A stretch of 64,000 nt of DNA, taken from Sulfurisoma sp. GTDB taxonomy: Bacteria; Pseudomonadota; Gammaproteobacteria; Burkholderiales; Rhodocyclaceae. The stretch lies in the NCBI GenBank assembly GCA_030691075.1, contig JAUYFI010000085.1, forward strand, positions 27,167-91,166, written 5' to 3'. Below the pieces are notes generated by a model. That model worked only from the letters and a program-made list of their open reading frames with translations, did not search any database and was not told the origin of the DNA. A program made the position numbers and the translations under genes. Below are positions 39,574 through 49,088 of this stretch, in pieces. How positions within the stretch are numbered: the stretch's first letter is position 1; each line of letters opens with the position of its first letter.

Positions 39574-40652
39574 ACGTTGCGCTCGGCGCGCGTGCCTATC
39601 CCATCCACATCGGTCCCGGACTGCTGCAAAGGGTTGACCTCGTTGCTGCTCACCTGCGTACGCCGCGGGTCACGATTGTTTCCAACACCGTTGTCGCGCC
39701 CCTATATCTGGATGCCTTTGTCGCTAGCCTGGAAAAAGCCGGCATTGGCGTGACGCCGATCGTGTTGCCCGACGGCGAGGCTCACAAGAACGCCGCGACC
39801 CTCGACACCATTTACGATCACCTGCTGGCCGAGCGTTGCGACCGGACAATGACCGTCGTGGCGTTGGGCGGTGGCGTGATCGGCGACCTCGCCGGCTATG
39901 CCGCCGCGACTTATCAGCGCGGCGTGCCCTTCATCCAGGTGCCGACGACTCTGCTGGCCCAAGTGGATTCTTCCGTCGGCGGCAAGACCGGCATCAACCA
40001 TCCGCGCGGCAAGAACATGATCGGCGCCTTCTGGCAGCCGCAACTGGTGCTGGCCGACACCGACACCCTCAAGACTTTGCCGGACCGGGAACTGTCGGCG
40101 GGATTGGCCGAAGTGATCAAGTATGGCTTGATCCGCGACCTGCCTTTTCTCGACTGGCTCGAGGCCAACATGGATCGCCTGCTGGCGCGGGAAGCAGACG
40201 CCCTGTCCCACGCCATCGAGCGCTCCTGCGCCAACAAGGCCGAGGTGGTCGCCGCCGATGAGCTCGAAATGGCAAAGGAGGGTGGCCGCGCCCTGCTCAA
40301 TCTCGGACACACCTTCGGCCACGCCATCGAGACCGGCGTCGGTTACGGCGAGTGGCTACACGGTGAGGCGGTGGCTGCCGGTACGGTGATGGCAGCCGAC
40401 CTGTCGCGCCGTTTGGGCTGGCTTTCCCGTGATGACTTCGAGCGAGCCGTCGCGTTGCTGGCGAAAGCTGGCTTGCCCACCCGAAGCCCCGAGTTGGGCA
40501 CCGACCGTTATCTCGACCTGATGTCTCACGACAAGAAAGTCATCGCCGGACGTCTGCGCCTGGTGCTACTGAAGCGTCTCGGCGAGGCCGTGACCTACGG
40601 CGAGGCAGCGCCGGGCGATATCCGTGCCGCCATCGAGTCCTGTTGTGGTTGA
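39561..40652 (+). CDS. aroB: 3-dehydroquinate synthase
   Basis: Converts DAHP to 3-dehydroquinate using NAD and a divalent metal; 363 aa. NAD-binding [19 protein letters not shown], substrate [21 protein letters not shown] and metal ligands in [23 protein letters not shown] and [10 protein letters not shown] are all present. Overlapped by aroK upstream and dgt downstream, so it is translated in a tight series. Confidence 0.97.
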   Translation: MRTLNVALGARAYPIHIGPGLLQRVDLVAAHLRTPRVTIVSNTVVAPLYLDAFVASLEKAGIGVTPIVLPDGEAHKNAATLDTIYDHLLAERCDRTMTVVALGGGVIGDLAGYAAATYQRGVPFIQVPTTLLAQVDSSVGGKTGINHPRGKNMIGAFWQPQLVLADTDTLKTLPDRELSAGLAEVIKYGLIRDLPFLDWLEANMDRLLAREADALSHAIERSCANKAEVVAADELEMAKEGGRALLNLGHTFGHAIETGVGYGEWLHGEAVAAGTVMAADLSRRLGWLSRDDFERAVALLAKAGLPTRSPELGTDRYLDLMSHDKKVIAGRLRLVLLKRLGEAVTYGEAAPGDIRAAIESCCG

Positions 40653-41814
40653 GCAGCGTTACGCTGGCTACGCGGTCATCGATTCGAGATCGCGCGGGCG
40701 CCAGCATGCGGAAGCGCCGCCCAAGGCGCGCAGCGAATTCCAGCGCGACCGCGACCGCATCATTCATTCGACGGCCTTTCGCCGCCTCGAGTACAAGACC
40801 CAGGTCTTCGTCAATCACGAGGGTGATCTCTTCCGCACCCGCCTGACCCACTCGATCGAGGTTGCCCAGATCGCCCGCTCGGTGGCGCGGGCGCTGTGTC
40901 TCAACGACGACCTGGTCGAGGCCATCGCACTGGCCCATGACCTGGGCCACACGCCCTTTGGCCATGCCGGCCAGGAAGCCCTCGACGCCTGCATGAAGGA
41001 CCACGGCGGCTTCGAGCACAACCTGCAGAGCCTGCGCACCGTCGACCTGCTCGAGGAGCGCTATGGCGCTTTCGACGGCCTCAACCTCATGTACGAAACG
41101 CGCGAAGGCATTCTCAAGCATTGCCCGCCGGCCAAGGCGCTTCAGCTCGGCGATCTCGGCCGGCGCTTCCTCGACGAGCGCCGCCCCTCGCTCGAGGCGC
41201 AGCTGACCAACCTCGCCGACGAGATCGCCTACAACAACCATGACGTCGACGATGGTCTGCGCTCGGGCCTGATCGACGAGTCGATGCTTGAAGGCGTTAG
41301 CCTCTATGCCCGCCATGCCGCCGCGGCGCGCGAGGAATTCCCCGCGATTTCCGGCCGCCGCCTGGTAAGTGAGACTGTCCGCCGCATGATCGGCGCGCTG
41401 GTCGAAGACCTGCTCGAAGAGTCCGGCCGGCGCATTCGCGAAGCGGGCGTGGCCACCCTCGCCGACGTTCATGTTGCACCGCCGTTGATCGGCTTCAGCC
41501 CGGCGATGCAGGCGGAGAACCGCGAACTCAAGACCTTCCTGCGCGAGAACCTCTATCGCCACTATCAGGTGCTGCGCATGACCAACAAGGCGCGGCGCAT
41601 CATCGGTGAACTCTTTGACGCTTTCACGGCTACCCCGCGCTTGCTACCGCCGCAATATCAGCAGATGGCGGATCGCGATGCGTGCGACCCGGTGAACGCC
41701 GTTGCCGCGCCGGCCGTCCGTGCCCGCGCCGTGGCTGATTACATTGCAGGCATGACCGACCGTTACGCCATCAAGGAACATCGCCGTCTCTTCGGCGTCG
41801 GCGAGATCGACTGA
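40645..41814 (+). CDS. dgt: Deoxyguanosinetriphosphate triphosphohydrolase-like protein
   Basis: HD-domain dNTPase that cleaves dGTP-type nucleotides to nucleoside and triphosphate. Start placed at GTG 40645 ([11 protein letters not shown]), overlapping the aroB end by 8 bases; GTG 40624 is also in frame and would add seven residues. Metal-binding H and HD motifs are [16 protein letters not shown] and [14 protein letters not shown], followed by [11 protein letters not shown] and [16 protein letters not shown]. The position after aroKB matches other betaproteobacteria. Confidence 0.93.
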   Translation: MVEQRYAGYAVIDSRSRGRQHAEAPPKARSEFQRDRDRIIHSTAFRRLEYKTQVFVNHEGDLFRTRLTHSIEVAQIARSVARALCLNDDLVEAIALAHDLGHTPFGHAGQEALDACMKDHGGFEHNLQSLRTVDLLEERYGAFDGLNLMYETREGILKHCPPAKALQLGDLGRRFLDERRPSLEAQLTNLADEIAYNNHDVDDGLRSGLIDESMLEGVSLYARHAAAAREEFPAISGRRLVSETVRRMIGALVEDLLEESGRRIREAGVATLADVHVAPPLIGFSPAMQAENRELKTFLRENLYRHYQVLRMTNKARRIIGELFDAFTATPRLLPPQYQQMADRDACDPVNAVAAPAVRARAVADYIAGMTDRYAIKEHRRLFGVGEID

Positions 41815-41915
41815 AAGTTTAAGCCCCTATTAAAAACCGCGGTTTGCGCCCAACCATGGTTCGATACCAAGGCAATCGCATGAATGCCGATGTCGTGGAC
41901 ATCTGAAATAGTCGT

Positions 41916-42701
41916 TCACGATAAATGGATTGCAAGGGGGCTGTTCACCGGCGTTGGATTTATTTGGTCTCCTGTCTTTTTGGGGTGTGCCATGGAGACG
42001 AAGTGCCGCAGTCCTTCCAGGTCCCGGATGGAAATGCCGCCGTATTCGATGCTCAGGCAACCGGCATCCTCCAGCACCTTGAGCGCGCGGTTGACACGTT
42101 GCCGCGAGACGCCGGCGAGGTAGCCGAGTTCCGCCTGCGAGATGGCAAGGTGGCGGCCGAGGCCGGGATAGAGCACGGGGTTGAACAGCGAGGCCAGGCA
42201 GCGCGCGACGCGGGCGTCGGTGTCGAGCAGGCGCTCGGATTCGAGCAGGCCGATGAACTGGCCGAGACGCTCGTTGAGCTGGACGAGCAGATGGCGGTTG
42301 AAGCCGATGCTGTGGTCGAGCAGCCACTGGAAAGTCTCGCGCCGCATATGGGCGACGCGGCTGTCGCGCAACGCGACGGCGTCATACTTGCGCGGCTCGG
42401 TCTTGAGCATCGAGCCCTCGCCGAACCAGCCGCCGGGCGACACGCCGGTCAGTGTCGCGGTCTTGCCCGAGTCGAGGTCGCTGGAGACCTTGAGCAGGCC
42501 GTCGATCACGCCCAGCCAGTGCTCGACCGGCTCGCCCTTGCGGCAGGCGTAATGGCCGGCCGGGATGGCGCGCTCGAAAATCCCCGCCTCGACGCGGGCC
42601 AATTCGGCGGCCGAGAGGTCGCAGGCCCAGCGGCACCGGCGCAGGGCCTCGGCCAGGGTCGGAGATGGCGCCGGGGAGTTTTTCTGGAGATTGTCGGCCA
42701 C
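41916..42701 (-). CDS. Crp/Fnr-family transcriptional regulator
   Basis: 261 aa from GTG 42701 (VADNLQKNSPAP); a longer in-frame ATG at 42800 lies within the divergent promoter region. The N-terminal cNMP-like beta-roll (residues about 40-150) has GKTATLTGVSPGGWFGEGSML, and the C-terminal winged helix has ISQAELGYLAGVSRQRVNRALKVLEDAG. No FNR-type cysteine cluster at the N-terminus, so oxygen sensing by an iron-sulfur cluster is unlikely. It is divergent from the acyl-CoA ligase / Liv transporter operon and is its likeliest regulator. Confidence 0.88.
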   Translation of the reverse strand: MADNLQKNSPAPSPTLAEALRRCRWACDLSAAELARVEAGIFERAIPAGHYACRKGEPVEHWLGVIDGLLKVSSDLDSGKTATLTGVSPGGWFGEGSMLKTEPRKYDAVALRDSRVAHMRRETFQWLLDHSIGFNRHLLVQLNERLGQFIGLLESERLLDTDARVARCLASLFNPVLYPGLGRHLAISQAELGYLAGVSRQRVNRALKVLEDAGCLSIEYGGISIRDLEGLRHFVSMAHPKKTGDQINPTPVNSPLAIHLS

Positions 42702-42790
42702 GCGACAATTGTAGGACGAACCGTCGTTACAATGGCCGCAACAGACCGCAACGATCCCCATCGGAAGCGGCGCGAAGGAGGAGGCTCTGG

Positions 42791-44770
42791 ATGGCGGCAA
42801 CAGCGGACGCCTCTGCGTCCGGTTTGGCTCTGGACACTTTCCCGCGCCTGCTGCTGCAGCATGCGCGCGTGCGCGGCGGCAAGACCGCGACGCGCGAAAA
42901 AGATCTCGGCATCTGGCAGTCGTGGACCTGGCAAGAGGCCGCCGACGAAACCCGCGCCATGGCCGCCGGCCTGGCCGCGCTGGGCTTCAGGCGCGGCGAT
43001 CACCTCGCCATCATCGGCGACAACCGCCCCCGCCTCTACTGGGCGATGTGCGCGGCGCAGATGCTCGGCGGCATTCCCGTGCCGCTCTACCAGGATGCCG
43101 TGGCGGCGGAGATGATCTTCGCCCTGCAGGACGCCGAAATCCGCATCGCCATCGTCGAGGACCAGGAGCAGGTCGACAAGCTGCTCGAAGTCCGCGAGCA
43201 GTGCCCGGCGATCGAGCACATCCTTTACGACGACCCGCGCGGCATGCGCCACTACACCCAGACCTTCCTGCAGAGCCTCGACGAGGTCGTGGCGATGGGC
43301 GGCATCCACAACAGGAATCAGCCCGAGTTCATCGAGGCGGAGATCGCACGGGGGAAGACCGACGACGTGGCGATCATGCTCTACACCTCCGGCACCACCG
43401 GCAAGCCCAAGGGCGTCTGTCAGACCCACGCGGCCTTCATCGCCGCGGCGCGCGGCGGCTGCGGCTTCGACCGGCTCGACGACAGCGACGAGATCCTCTC
43501 CTACCTGCCGATGGCCTGGGTCGGCGACCACCTGTTTTCCTACGCCCAGGCGCTGTATGCCGGCATCACGGTGAACTGCCCCGAGTCGAGCGAGACGGTG
43601 CCCATCTGCCTGCGCGAAATCGGCCCGACCTACTATTTCGCGCCGCCGCGCGTCTTCGAGAACCTGCTGACCCAGGTGATGATCCGCATGGAGGACGCCG
43701 CGGCGATCAAGCGCGGCATGTTCCACTACTTCATGGCGGTGGCGAAGCGCTGCGGCGCCGAGATACTCGACGGCCGGCCGGTGACGCCGCTTGATCGCCT
43801 GCGCTACGCGCTCGGCAACCTGCTGGTCTACGGCCCGCTGCGCAACGTGCTCGGCATGAGCCGCATCCGCGTCGCCTACACGGCGGGCGCGGCGATCGGC
43901 CCCGACCTGTTCCGCTTCTACCGCTCGATCGGCATCAACCTCAAGCAGCTCTACGGCCAGACCGAAACCTGCGCCTACGTCTGCCTGCAGCCGGACGGCG
44001 GGATCAAGTTCGACTCGGTGGGCAAGCCGGCGCCGCAAGTCGAGGTGAAGGTGGCCGACAACGGCGAGATCCTGGTGCGCGGGCCGATGCTGCTCAAGGA
44101 ATATTACAAGCGGCCGCGGGACACGGCCGAAGCCATCGACGCCGAAGGCTATTTCCACACCGGCGACGCCGGCTTCCTCGACGAGGACGGCCACCTCAAG
44201 ATCATCGACCGCGCCAAGGACGTCGGCAAGCTTTCGACCGGCGCGATGTTCGCGCCCAACTACATCGAGAACAAGCTCAAGTTTTTCCCGCACATCAAGG
44301 AGGTCGTGGCTTTCGGCCACGACCGCGCCATGGTCTGCGCCTTCGTCAATATCGACATGGGCTCGGTGGGCAACTGGGCGGAACGGCGCGGCCTGGCCTA
44401 CAGCGGCTACACCGACCTGACCGGCAAGGCCGAGGTGCTCCAGTTGATCGGGGAATGCGTCGAGCAGGTCAATGCCGAACTGGCTCACGACGCCATGCTG
44501 GCCGGCACGCAGATCCACCGCTTCCTGGTGCTGCACAAGGAACTCGACCCCGACGACGACGAGCTGACGCGAACCCGGAAAGTGCGCCGCGGTTTCATTT
44601 CGGAGAAGTACGGCGTGCTGATCGACGCGCTTTACTCGGGCAAGGCATCGCAGTTCATCGAAACGCAGGTTCGCTTCGAGGACGGCCGCACCGGCAAGGT
44701 GTCCGCCGACCTGGCGATCCGCGATGCGAAGACCTTTCCCGCCGGCGCGGCGGCGAGAAAGGCCGCATGA
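42791..44770 (+). CDS. Long-chain acyl-CoA synthetase family protein
   Basis: 659-aa AMP-forming ligase activating a carboxylic acid to its CoA thioester. Start at MAATADASASG (42791) with GGAGG upstream. The P-loop-like YTSGTTGKPKGV is near residue 200, adenine-binding LYGQTET near 400, and motif GYFHTGDAGFLDEDGHLKIIDRA near 455. After that, the usual DRKKDLI is DRAKDVGKLSTGAMFAPNYIE, a variant seen in the large bubblegum/FadD15-like branch. First gene of an operon with a Liv-type ABC importer and a PaaK-like ligase, suggesting it activates the imported acid. Stop overlaps livG. Confidence 0.9.
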   Translation: MAATADASASGLALDTFPRLLLQHARVRGGKTATREKDLGIWQSWTWQEAADETRAMAAGLAALGFRRGDHLAIIGDNRPRLYWAMCAAQMLGGIPVPLYQDAVAAEMIFALQDAEIRIAIVEDQEQVDKLLEVREQCPAIEHILYDDPRGMRHYTQTFLQSLDEVVAMGGIHNRNQPEFIEAEIARGKTDDVAIMLYTSGTTGKPKGVCQTHAAFIAAARGGCGFDRLDDSDEILSYLPMAWVGDHLFSYAQALYAGITVNCPESSETVPICLREIGPTYYFAPPRVFENLLTQVMIRMEDAAAIKRGMFHYFMAVAKRCGAEILDGRPVTPLDRLRYALGNLLVYGPLRNVLGMSRIRVAYTAGAAIGPDLFRFYRSIGINLKQLYGQTETCAYVCLQPDGGIKFDSVGKPAPQVEVKVADNGEILVRGPMLLKEYYKRPRDTAEAIDAEGYFHTGDAGFLDEDGHLKIIDRAKDVGKLSTGAMFAPNYIENKLKFFPHIKEVVAFGHDRAMVCAFVNIDMGSVGNWAERRGLAYSGYTDLTGKAEVLQLIGECVEQVNAELAHDAMLAGTQIHRFLVLHKELDPDDDELTRTRKVRRGFISEKYGVLIDALYSGKASQFIETQVRFEDGRTGKVSADLAIRDAKTFPAGAAARKAA

Positions 44771-45555
44771 TGGGCGAGCGCGTCATCGGCGACGTCATCC
44801 TCGACCTGCGCAACATTTCGCTGGCCTTCGGCGGCGTCAAGGCGCTGACGGAAATTTCCTTCGACGTGCGCGAGCACGAGATCCGCGCCATCATCGGCCC
44901 CAACGGCGCCGGCAAGAGCTCGATGCTCAATGTCATCAGCGGCGTCTACCGGCCGCAGCAGGGCGAGATCGTGTTTCACGGCGAGCACTTCGCGCGGATG
45001 AACTCCTACAAGGCGGCCAAGGCCGGCATCGCCCGCACCTTCCAGAACATCGCGCTGTTCAAGGGCATGTCCGTCCTCGACAACATCATGACCGGCCGCA
45101 CCCTGATGATGAAGGCCAACCTGCTGCAGCAGGCCTTCTGGTGGGGGCCGGCGCGGCGCGAGGAACTGGCGCACCGGGCCAAGGTGGAGGAGATCATCGA
45201 CTTCCTCGAGATCCAGCACATCCGCAAGACGCCGGTGGGACGGTTGCCCTACGGCCTGCAAAAGCGCGTGGACCTCGGTCGCGCCCTGGCCATGGAGCCG
45301 CGCATACTGCTGCTCGACGAACCGATGGCCGGCATGAACGTCGAGGAGAAGCAGGACATGAGCCGCTTCATCCTCGATGTAAACGACCAGATGGGCACCA
45401 CCATCGTGCTGATCGAGCACGACATGGGCGTGGTGATGGACATCTCGGATCGTGTCGTGGTGCTCGACTACGGCAAGAAGATCGGCGACGGCAGTCCCGA
45501 CGCGGTGCGCGCCAATCCGGAAGTCATCCAGGCTTACCTGGGTGCTTCGCACTAG
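44767..45555 (+). CDS. Liv-type ABC transporter ATP-binding protein (LivG-like)
   Basis: 262-aa ATPase. Walker A GPNGAGKSS, Q-loop FQNIALF, a variant signature PYGLQKRVDLGRALAMEP in place of LSGGQ, Walker B ILLLDEPMAG and H-switch LIEHDMGVVM. LivG-type insert RTLMMKANLLQQAFWW. It belongs to the hydrophobic amino acid transporter family, but the operon context suggests an organic or aromatic acid substrate. ATG 44767 overlaps the ligase stop; the second ATG at 44770 is equally possible. Confidence 0.92.
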   Translation: MMGERVIGDVILDLRNISLAFGGVKALTEISFDVREHEIRAIIGPNGAGKSSMLNVISGVYRPQQGEIVFHGEHFARMNSYKAAKAGIARTFQNIALFKGMSVLDNIMTGRTLMMKANLLQQAFWWGPARREELAHRAKVEEIIDFLEIQHIRKTPVGRLPYGLQKRVDLGRALAMEPRILLLDEPMAGMNVEEKQDMSRFILDVNDQMGTTIVLIEHDMGVVMDISDRVVVLDYGKKIGDGSPDAVRANPEVIQAYLGASH

Positions 45556-45565
45556 GAAAACAGCC

Positions 45566-46495
45566 ATGGCCTTCTTCCTCGAAACCCTGATCGGCGGCTT
45601 GATGGCGGGCATGCTCTACTCGCTGGTGGCGATAGGCTTCGTGCTGATCTTCAAGGCGTCCGGCGTGTTCAACTTCGCCCAGGGCGCGATGGTGCTGTTC
45701 GCCGCGCTGGCGATGGCGCGTTTTTCCGAGTGGGTTCCCGGCTGGACCGGCGTCAGTAGCCCGCTTTTCGCCAACAGCGTCGCCTTCGTGCTGGCCGGCA
45801 TCATGATGTTCGTCGTGGCCTGGCTGATCGAGCGGCTGGTGCTGCGCCATCTGGTGAACCAGGAAGGTGCCACGCTACTGATGGCGACGCTGGGCATCGC
45901 CTATCTGCTGGAAGGCATCGGCCAGGGCATCTTCGGCAACGACATCTACAAGATCGACGTCGGCATGCCCAAGGAACCGGTGTTCGTGCTGCAGAACGTC
46001 TTCGAGGGCGGCATCCTCATCAATAAGGAAGACTTCATCGCCGCGCTGATCGCCGCGCTGCTGGTCGGCGCGCTGACGCTGTTCTTCCAGAAAACCGCCA
46101 CCGGCCGCGCGCTGCGCGCGGTGGCCGACGACCACCAGGCCGCGCAGTCGATCGGCATTCCGCTCAACCGCATCTGGGTGATCGTCTGGTGCGTCGCCGG
46201 CGTGACGGCGCTGGTCGCCGGCATCATCTGGGGCTCCAAGCTCGGCGTGCAGTTCTCGCTCGCCACGGTCGCCATGCGCGCGCTGCCGGTGGTGATTCTC
46301 GGCGGGCTGACCTCGGTGCCGGGCGCCATCGTCGGCGGGCTGATCATCGGTGTCGGCGAGAAGCTGTCCGAGGTTTTTCTCGGCCCCTATGTGGGCGGCG
46401 GCATCGAGATCTGGTTCGCCTATATGCTGGCGCTGGTTTTCCTGATGTTCCGGCCGCAGGGACTGTTCGGCGAGAAGATCATCGACCGGGTATAG
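45566..46495 (+). CDS. Liv-type ABC transporter permease (LivH-like)
   Basis: 309-aa permease beginning MAFFLETLIGGLMAGMLYSLVAIGFVLIFKASGVFNFAQGAM, the LivH hallmark. About eight membrane helices, with the cytoplasmic coupling segment GRALRAVADDHQAAQSIGIPLNR and the late block VVILGGLTSVPGAIVGGLIIG. Ten bases separate it from livG. Confidence 0.93.
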   Translation: MAFFLETLIGGLMAGMLYSLVAIGFVLIFKASGVFNFAQGAMVLFAALAMARFSEWVPGWTGVSSPLFANSVAFVLAGIMMFVVAWLIERLVLRHLVNQEGATLLMATLGIAYLLEGIGQGIFGNDIYKIDVGMPKEPVFVLQNVFEGGILINKEDFIAALIAALLVGALTLFFQKTATGRALRAVADDHQAAQSIGIPLNRIWVIVWCVAGVTALVAGIIWGSKLGVQFSLATVAMRALPVVILGGLTSVPGAIVGGLIIGVGEKLSEVFLGPYVGGGIEIWFAYMLALVFLMFRPQGLFGEKIIDRV

Positions 46496-46502
46496 AAAAT
46501 GG

Positions 46503-46566
46503 CCCCCCACGCTCACATTCGTTCGCTGCCCCCCACGGGGGGGCGTAGCCTCCCTTGGGGCGGCCC
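46503..46566. repeat. GC-rich intergenic hairpin repeat (CTTGGGGCGGCC type), copy B
   Basis: Between the two permease genes. Begins CCCCCCACGCTCAC, has a C7/G7 hairpin (CCCCCCACGGGGGGG) and ends CTTGGGGCGGCCC; same ends as the copy at 14397-14460. Confidence 0.7.
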
Positions 46567-46581
46567 TGCGGGAGACTAGCC

Positions 46582-47658
46582 ATGATTTATCGCGAAAACG
46601 GCCAGTTCAAGACGTCCTACGCGGCGGACCAGCAGATTTTCCCCATCGTTCAGGATCGCTGGGCGATGCTGCTGCTGCTCGTCGTCGCCTTCGTCGGCGT
46701 GCCGCTGCTGTCCAGCGAGTATCTGTTCCGCGCCATTTTCATTCCCTTCCTGATCCTGTCGCTGGCCGCCATCGGCGTGAACCTGCTGGTCGGCTACTGC
46801 GGCCAGATCACGCTGGGCGCCGGCGCCTTCATGGCCGTCGGCGCCTATGCCGCCTACAATTTCTCGATCCGCATCGATGGCATGCCGCTGCTCGGCGCAC
46901 TGCTGCTCGGCGGCCTTTCCGCCGCCGCCATGGGCATCGTCTTCGGCGCGCCCAGCCTGCGGGTGCGCGGCCTCTATCTGGCGATGGCGACGCTGGCGGC
47001 GCAGTTCTTCTGGGACTGGGCTTTCCTGCGCATCAAATGGTTCACCAACGACGCGCCGTCCGGTTCGGTGTCCATTTCCCATCTGCAGGTCATGGGCTGG
47101 CCCATCGAGTCGCCGGTCGAGAAATACCTGTTCTGCCTGACGCTCCTCGCCGTCTTCGCCCTGGCGGCGAAGAACCTGACCCGCAGTTCGATCGGCCGCC
47201 AGTGGATGGCCATCCGCGACATGGACGTCGCAGCCGAGGTGATCGGCATCCGCCCCATGTTCGCCAAACTCTCGGCCTTCGCCGTCAGCTCCTTCTACGT
47301 CGGCGTGGCCGGCGCGCTGTGGGGCTTCGTGCACCTGAGTTCGTGGGAGCCGGCGGCCTTCTCGGTCGATCGCTCCTTCCAGTTGCTGTTCATGGTCATC
47401 ATCGGCGGCATGGGCTCGATCATGGGCAGCTTCTTCGGCGCGGCCTTCATCGTGGTGCTGCCGATTTTCCTCAACCAGATGCTGCCCTGGCTGGGCGAAC
47501 TGGTCGGGCTGTCGATTTCCACCGCCGCCGTTTCCCACGCGGAGTTCATGATCTTCGGGGCGCTGATCGTGTTCTTCCTGATCGTCGAGCCCCACGGCAT
47601 CGCCCGGCTGTGGTCCACGGGCAAGGAAAAACTGCGGCTCTGGCCGTTTCCGCATTAA
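46582..47658 (+). CDS. Liv-type ABC transporter permease (LivM-like)
   Basis: 358 aa from ATG 46582 (MIYRENGQFKTSY); an upstream in-frame ATG lies in the repeat. Membrane helices from about residue 25, with LivM features NLLVGYCGQITLGAGAFMAVGAYAAYNF, SLRVRGLYLAMATLAAQFFW, coupling segment SIGRQWMAIRDMDVAAEVIGI and MVIIGGMGSIMGSFFGAAF. Partner of the preceding LivH-like protein. Confidence 0.93.
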   Translation: MIYRENGQFKTSYAADQQIFPIVQDRWAMLLLLVVAFVGVPLLSSEYLFRAIFIPFLILSLAAIGVNLLVGYCGQITLGAGAFMAVGAYAAYNFSIRIDGMPLLGALLLGGLSAAAMGIVFGAPSLRVRGLYLAMATLAAQFFWDWAFLRIKWFTNDAPSGSVSISHLQVMGWPIESPVEKYLFCLTLLAVFALAAKNLTRSSIGRQWMAIRDMDVAAEVIGIRPMFAKLSAFAVSSFYVGVAGALWGFVHLSSWEPAAFSVDRSFQLLFMVIIGGMGSIMGSFFGAAFIVVLPIFLNQMLPWLGELVGLSISTAAVSHAEFMIFGALIVFFLIVEPHGIARLWSTGKEKLRLWPFPH

Positions 47659-47702
47659 CCGTTTTATCGCAGGCGCATCAAACCCACACAAGGAGGAGAC
47701 AC

Positions 47703-49037
47703 ATGAAACTACGCAAACTCGCCCTGGCCGCCTCGCTGGCCACCCTCGGCCTGTCGTCCCTGATCACGGCGCCCGCTTATGCCCAGGCCAAGGAGCAGTT
47801 CTTCCCGGTGCTGGTGTATCGCACCGGCGCCTACGGGCCGAACGGCACGCCCTGGGCCAACGGTTACATCGATTACTTCAAGCTGGTCAACGCCAAGGGC
47901 GGCATGAACGGCGTCAAGATCATCTTCGAGGAATGCGAATTCGGTTACGCCACCGACCGCGGCGTCGAGTGCTACGAGCGCCTCAAGGGCAAGCATGGCG
48001 GCGCCACGCTGGTCCAGCCGCTGTCGACCGGCGTCACCTTCGCCCTCACCGAGAAGGCGGCGACGGACAAGATTCCGCTGATCACCGCCGGCTACGGCCG
48101 CAGCGAATCGCAGAACGGCGCCGTGTTCGCCTGGAACTTCCCGCTGCTCGGAACCTACTGGGTCGGCGCCGACGTGGCGATCCAGCACATCGCCAAGAAG
48201 GAAGGCGGCTTCGACAAGCTCAAGGGCAAGAAGATCGCGCTGGTCTATCACGACAGCCCCTATGGCAAGGAGCCGATTCCGCTGCTGCAGGAACGCGCCA
48301 AGATGCACGGCTTCGACGTGCAGCTGCTGCCCGTCGCCCACCCCGGCGTCGAGCAGAAGGCCACCTGGCTGCAGATCCGCCAGAACAAGCCCGACTATGT
48401 CCTGCTGTGGGGCTGGGGCGTGATGAACTCCACCTCGCTCAAGGAAGCGCAGGCGACCGGCTATCCGCGCGAGAAGATGTACGGCATCTGGTGGGCGGGC
48501 GCCGAGCCCGACGTCAAAGACGTCGGCGCGGGGGCCAAGGGCTACAACGCGCTGGCCCTGCAACATGGCGCCGAACCGAACTCCAAGGTGGTCAAGGACA
48601 TTCTCGCCATGGTGCATGGCAAGAGCCAGGGCACCGGCCCGAAGGAGGAAGTCGGCCAGGTGCTCTACATGCGCGGCGTGCTGTCCTCCATGCTGGCCAT
48701 CGAGGGTGTGAAGAAGGCGCAGGAACGCCATGGCCGCGGCAAGATCATGAGCGGCGAGCAGGTGCGCTGGGGCCTGGAAAACCTCGACCTCGACCAGAAG
48801 GCGCTGGACGGCCTCGGCTTTGCCGGCGTCATGCGGCCGGTGCAGACCTCCTGCCTCGATCACATGGGATCGAGCTGGGTGCGCGTGCATACCTGGGACG
48901 GCGCCAAGTGGAACTTCTCGTCCGACTGGTACCAGGCCGACGAGAAGGTGATCCGTCCCATGGTGATGCTGGCCTCGGGCCGCTACGCGGAAGAGAAGAA
49001 GCTCAAGCCGCGCACGCCGGAGGAATGCAAGCAGTAA
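47703..49037 (+). CDS. ABC transporter periplasmic substrate-binding protein (Liv family)
   Basis: 444 aa. Strong ribosome site AGGAGGAG before ATG 47703; signal peptide MKLRKLALAASLATLGLSSL with cleavage after AYA-QA. Type I periplasmic-binding fold with FPVLVYRTGAYGPNGTPWANGYIDYF, IIFEECEFGYATDRGVECYE and LVYHDSPYGKEPIPLLQE. It is longer than the amino acid-binding LivJ/LivK and resembles binding proteins found beside acyl- and aryl-CoA ligases. A stable hairpin (49049-49070) follows, which could keep this message more abundant than the rest of the operon. Confidence 0.92.
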   Translation: MKLRKLALAASLATLGLSSLITAPAYAQAKEQFFPVLVYRTGAYGPNGTPWANGYIDYFKLVNAKGGMNGVKIIFEECEFGYATDRGVECYERLKGKHGGATLVQPLSTGVTFALTEKAATDKIPLITAGYGRSESQNGAVFAWNFPLLGTYWVGADVAIQHIAKKEGGFDKLKGKKIALVYHDSPYGKEPIPLLQERAKMHGFDVQLLPVAHPGVEQKATWLQIRQNKPDYVLLWGWGVMNSTSLKEAQATGYPREKMYGIWWAGAEPDVKDVGAGAKGYNALALQHGAEPNSKVVKDILAMVHGKSQGTGPKEEVGQVLYMRGVLSSMLAIEGVKKAQERHGRGKIMSGEQVRWGLENLDLDQKALDGLGFAGVMRPVQTSCLDHMGSSWVRVHTWDGAKWNFSSDWYQADEKVIRPMVMLASGRYAEEKKLKPRTPEECKQ

Positions 49038-49048
49038 GTCGAGGTTCC

Positions 49049-49070
49049 CGCCCCGCCTACCGGCGGGGCG
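49049..49070 (+). other. Hairpin between the binding-protein gene and livF
   Basis: Perfect 9-bp stem CGCCCCGCC / GGCGGGGCG with a TACC loop and no T-run. Likely mRNA-stabilising or partial terminator, common after binding-protein genes. Confidence 0.55.
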
Positions 49071-49088
49071 TACCCGCCAGAAAAAATC

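Noticed and set aside
41834-41860. AAACCGCGGTTT and AACCATGGTT after dgt as terminators
   Set aside because: Both are short, loop-free palindromes without T-runs; they could not form stable hairpins.
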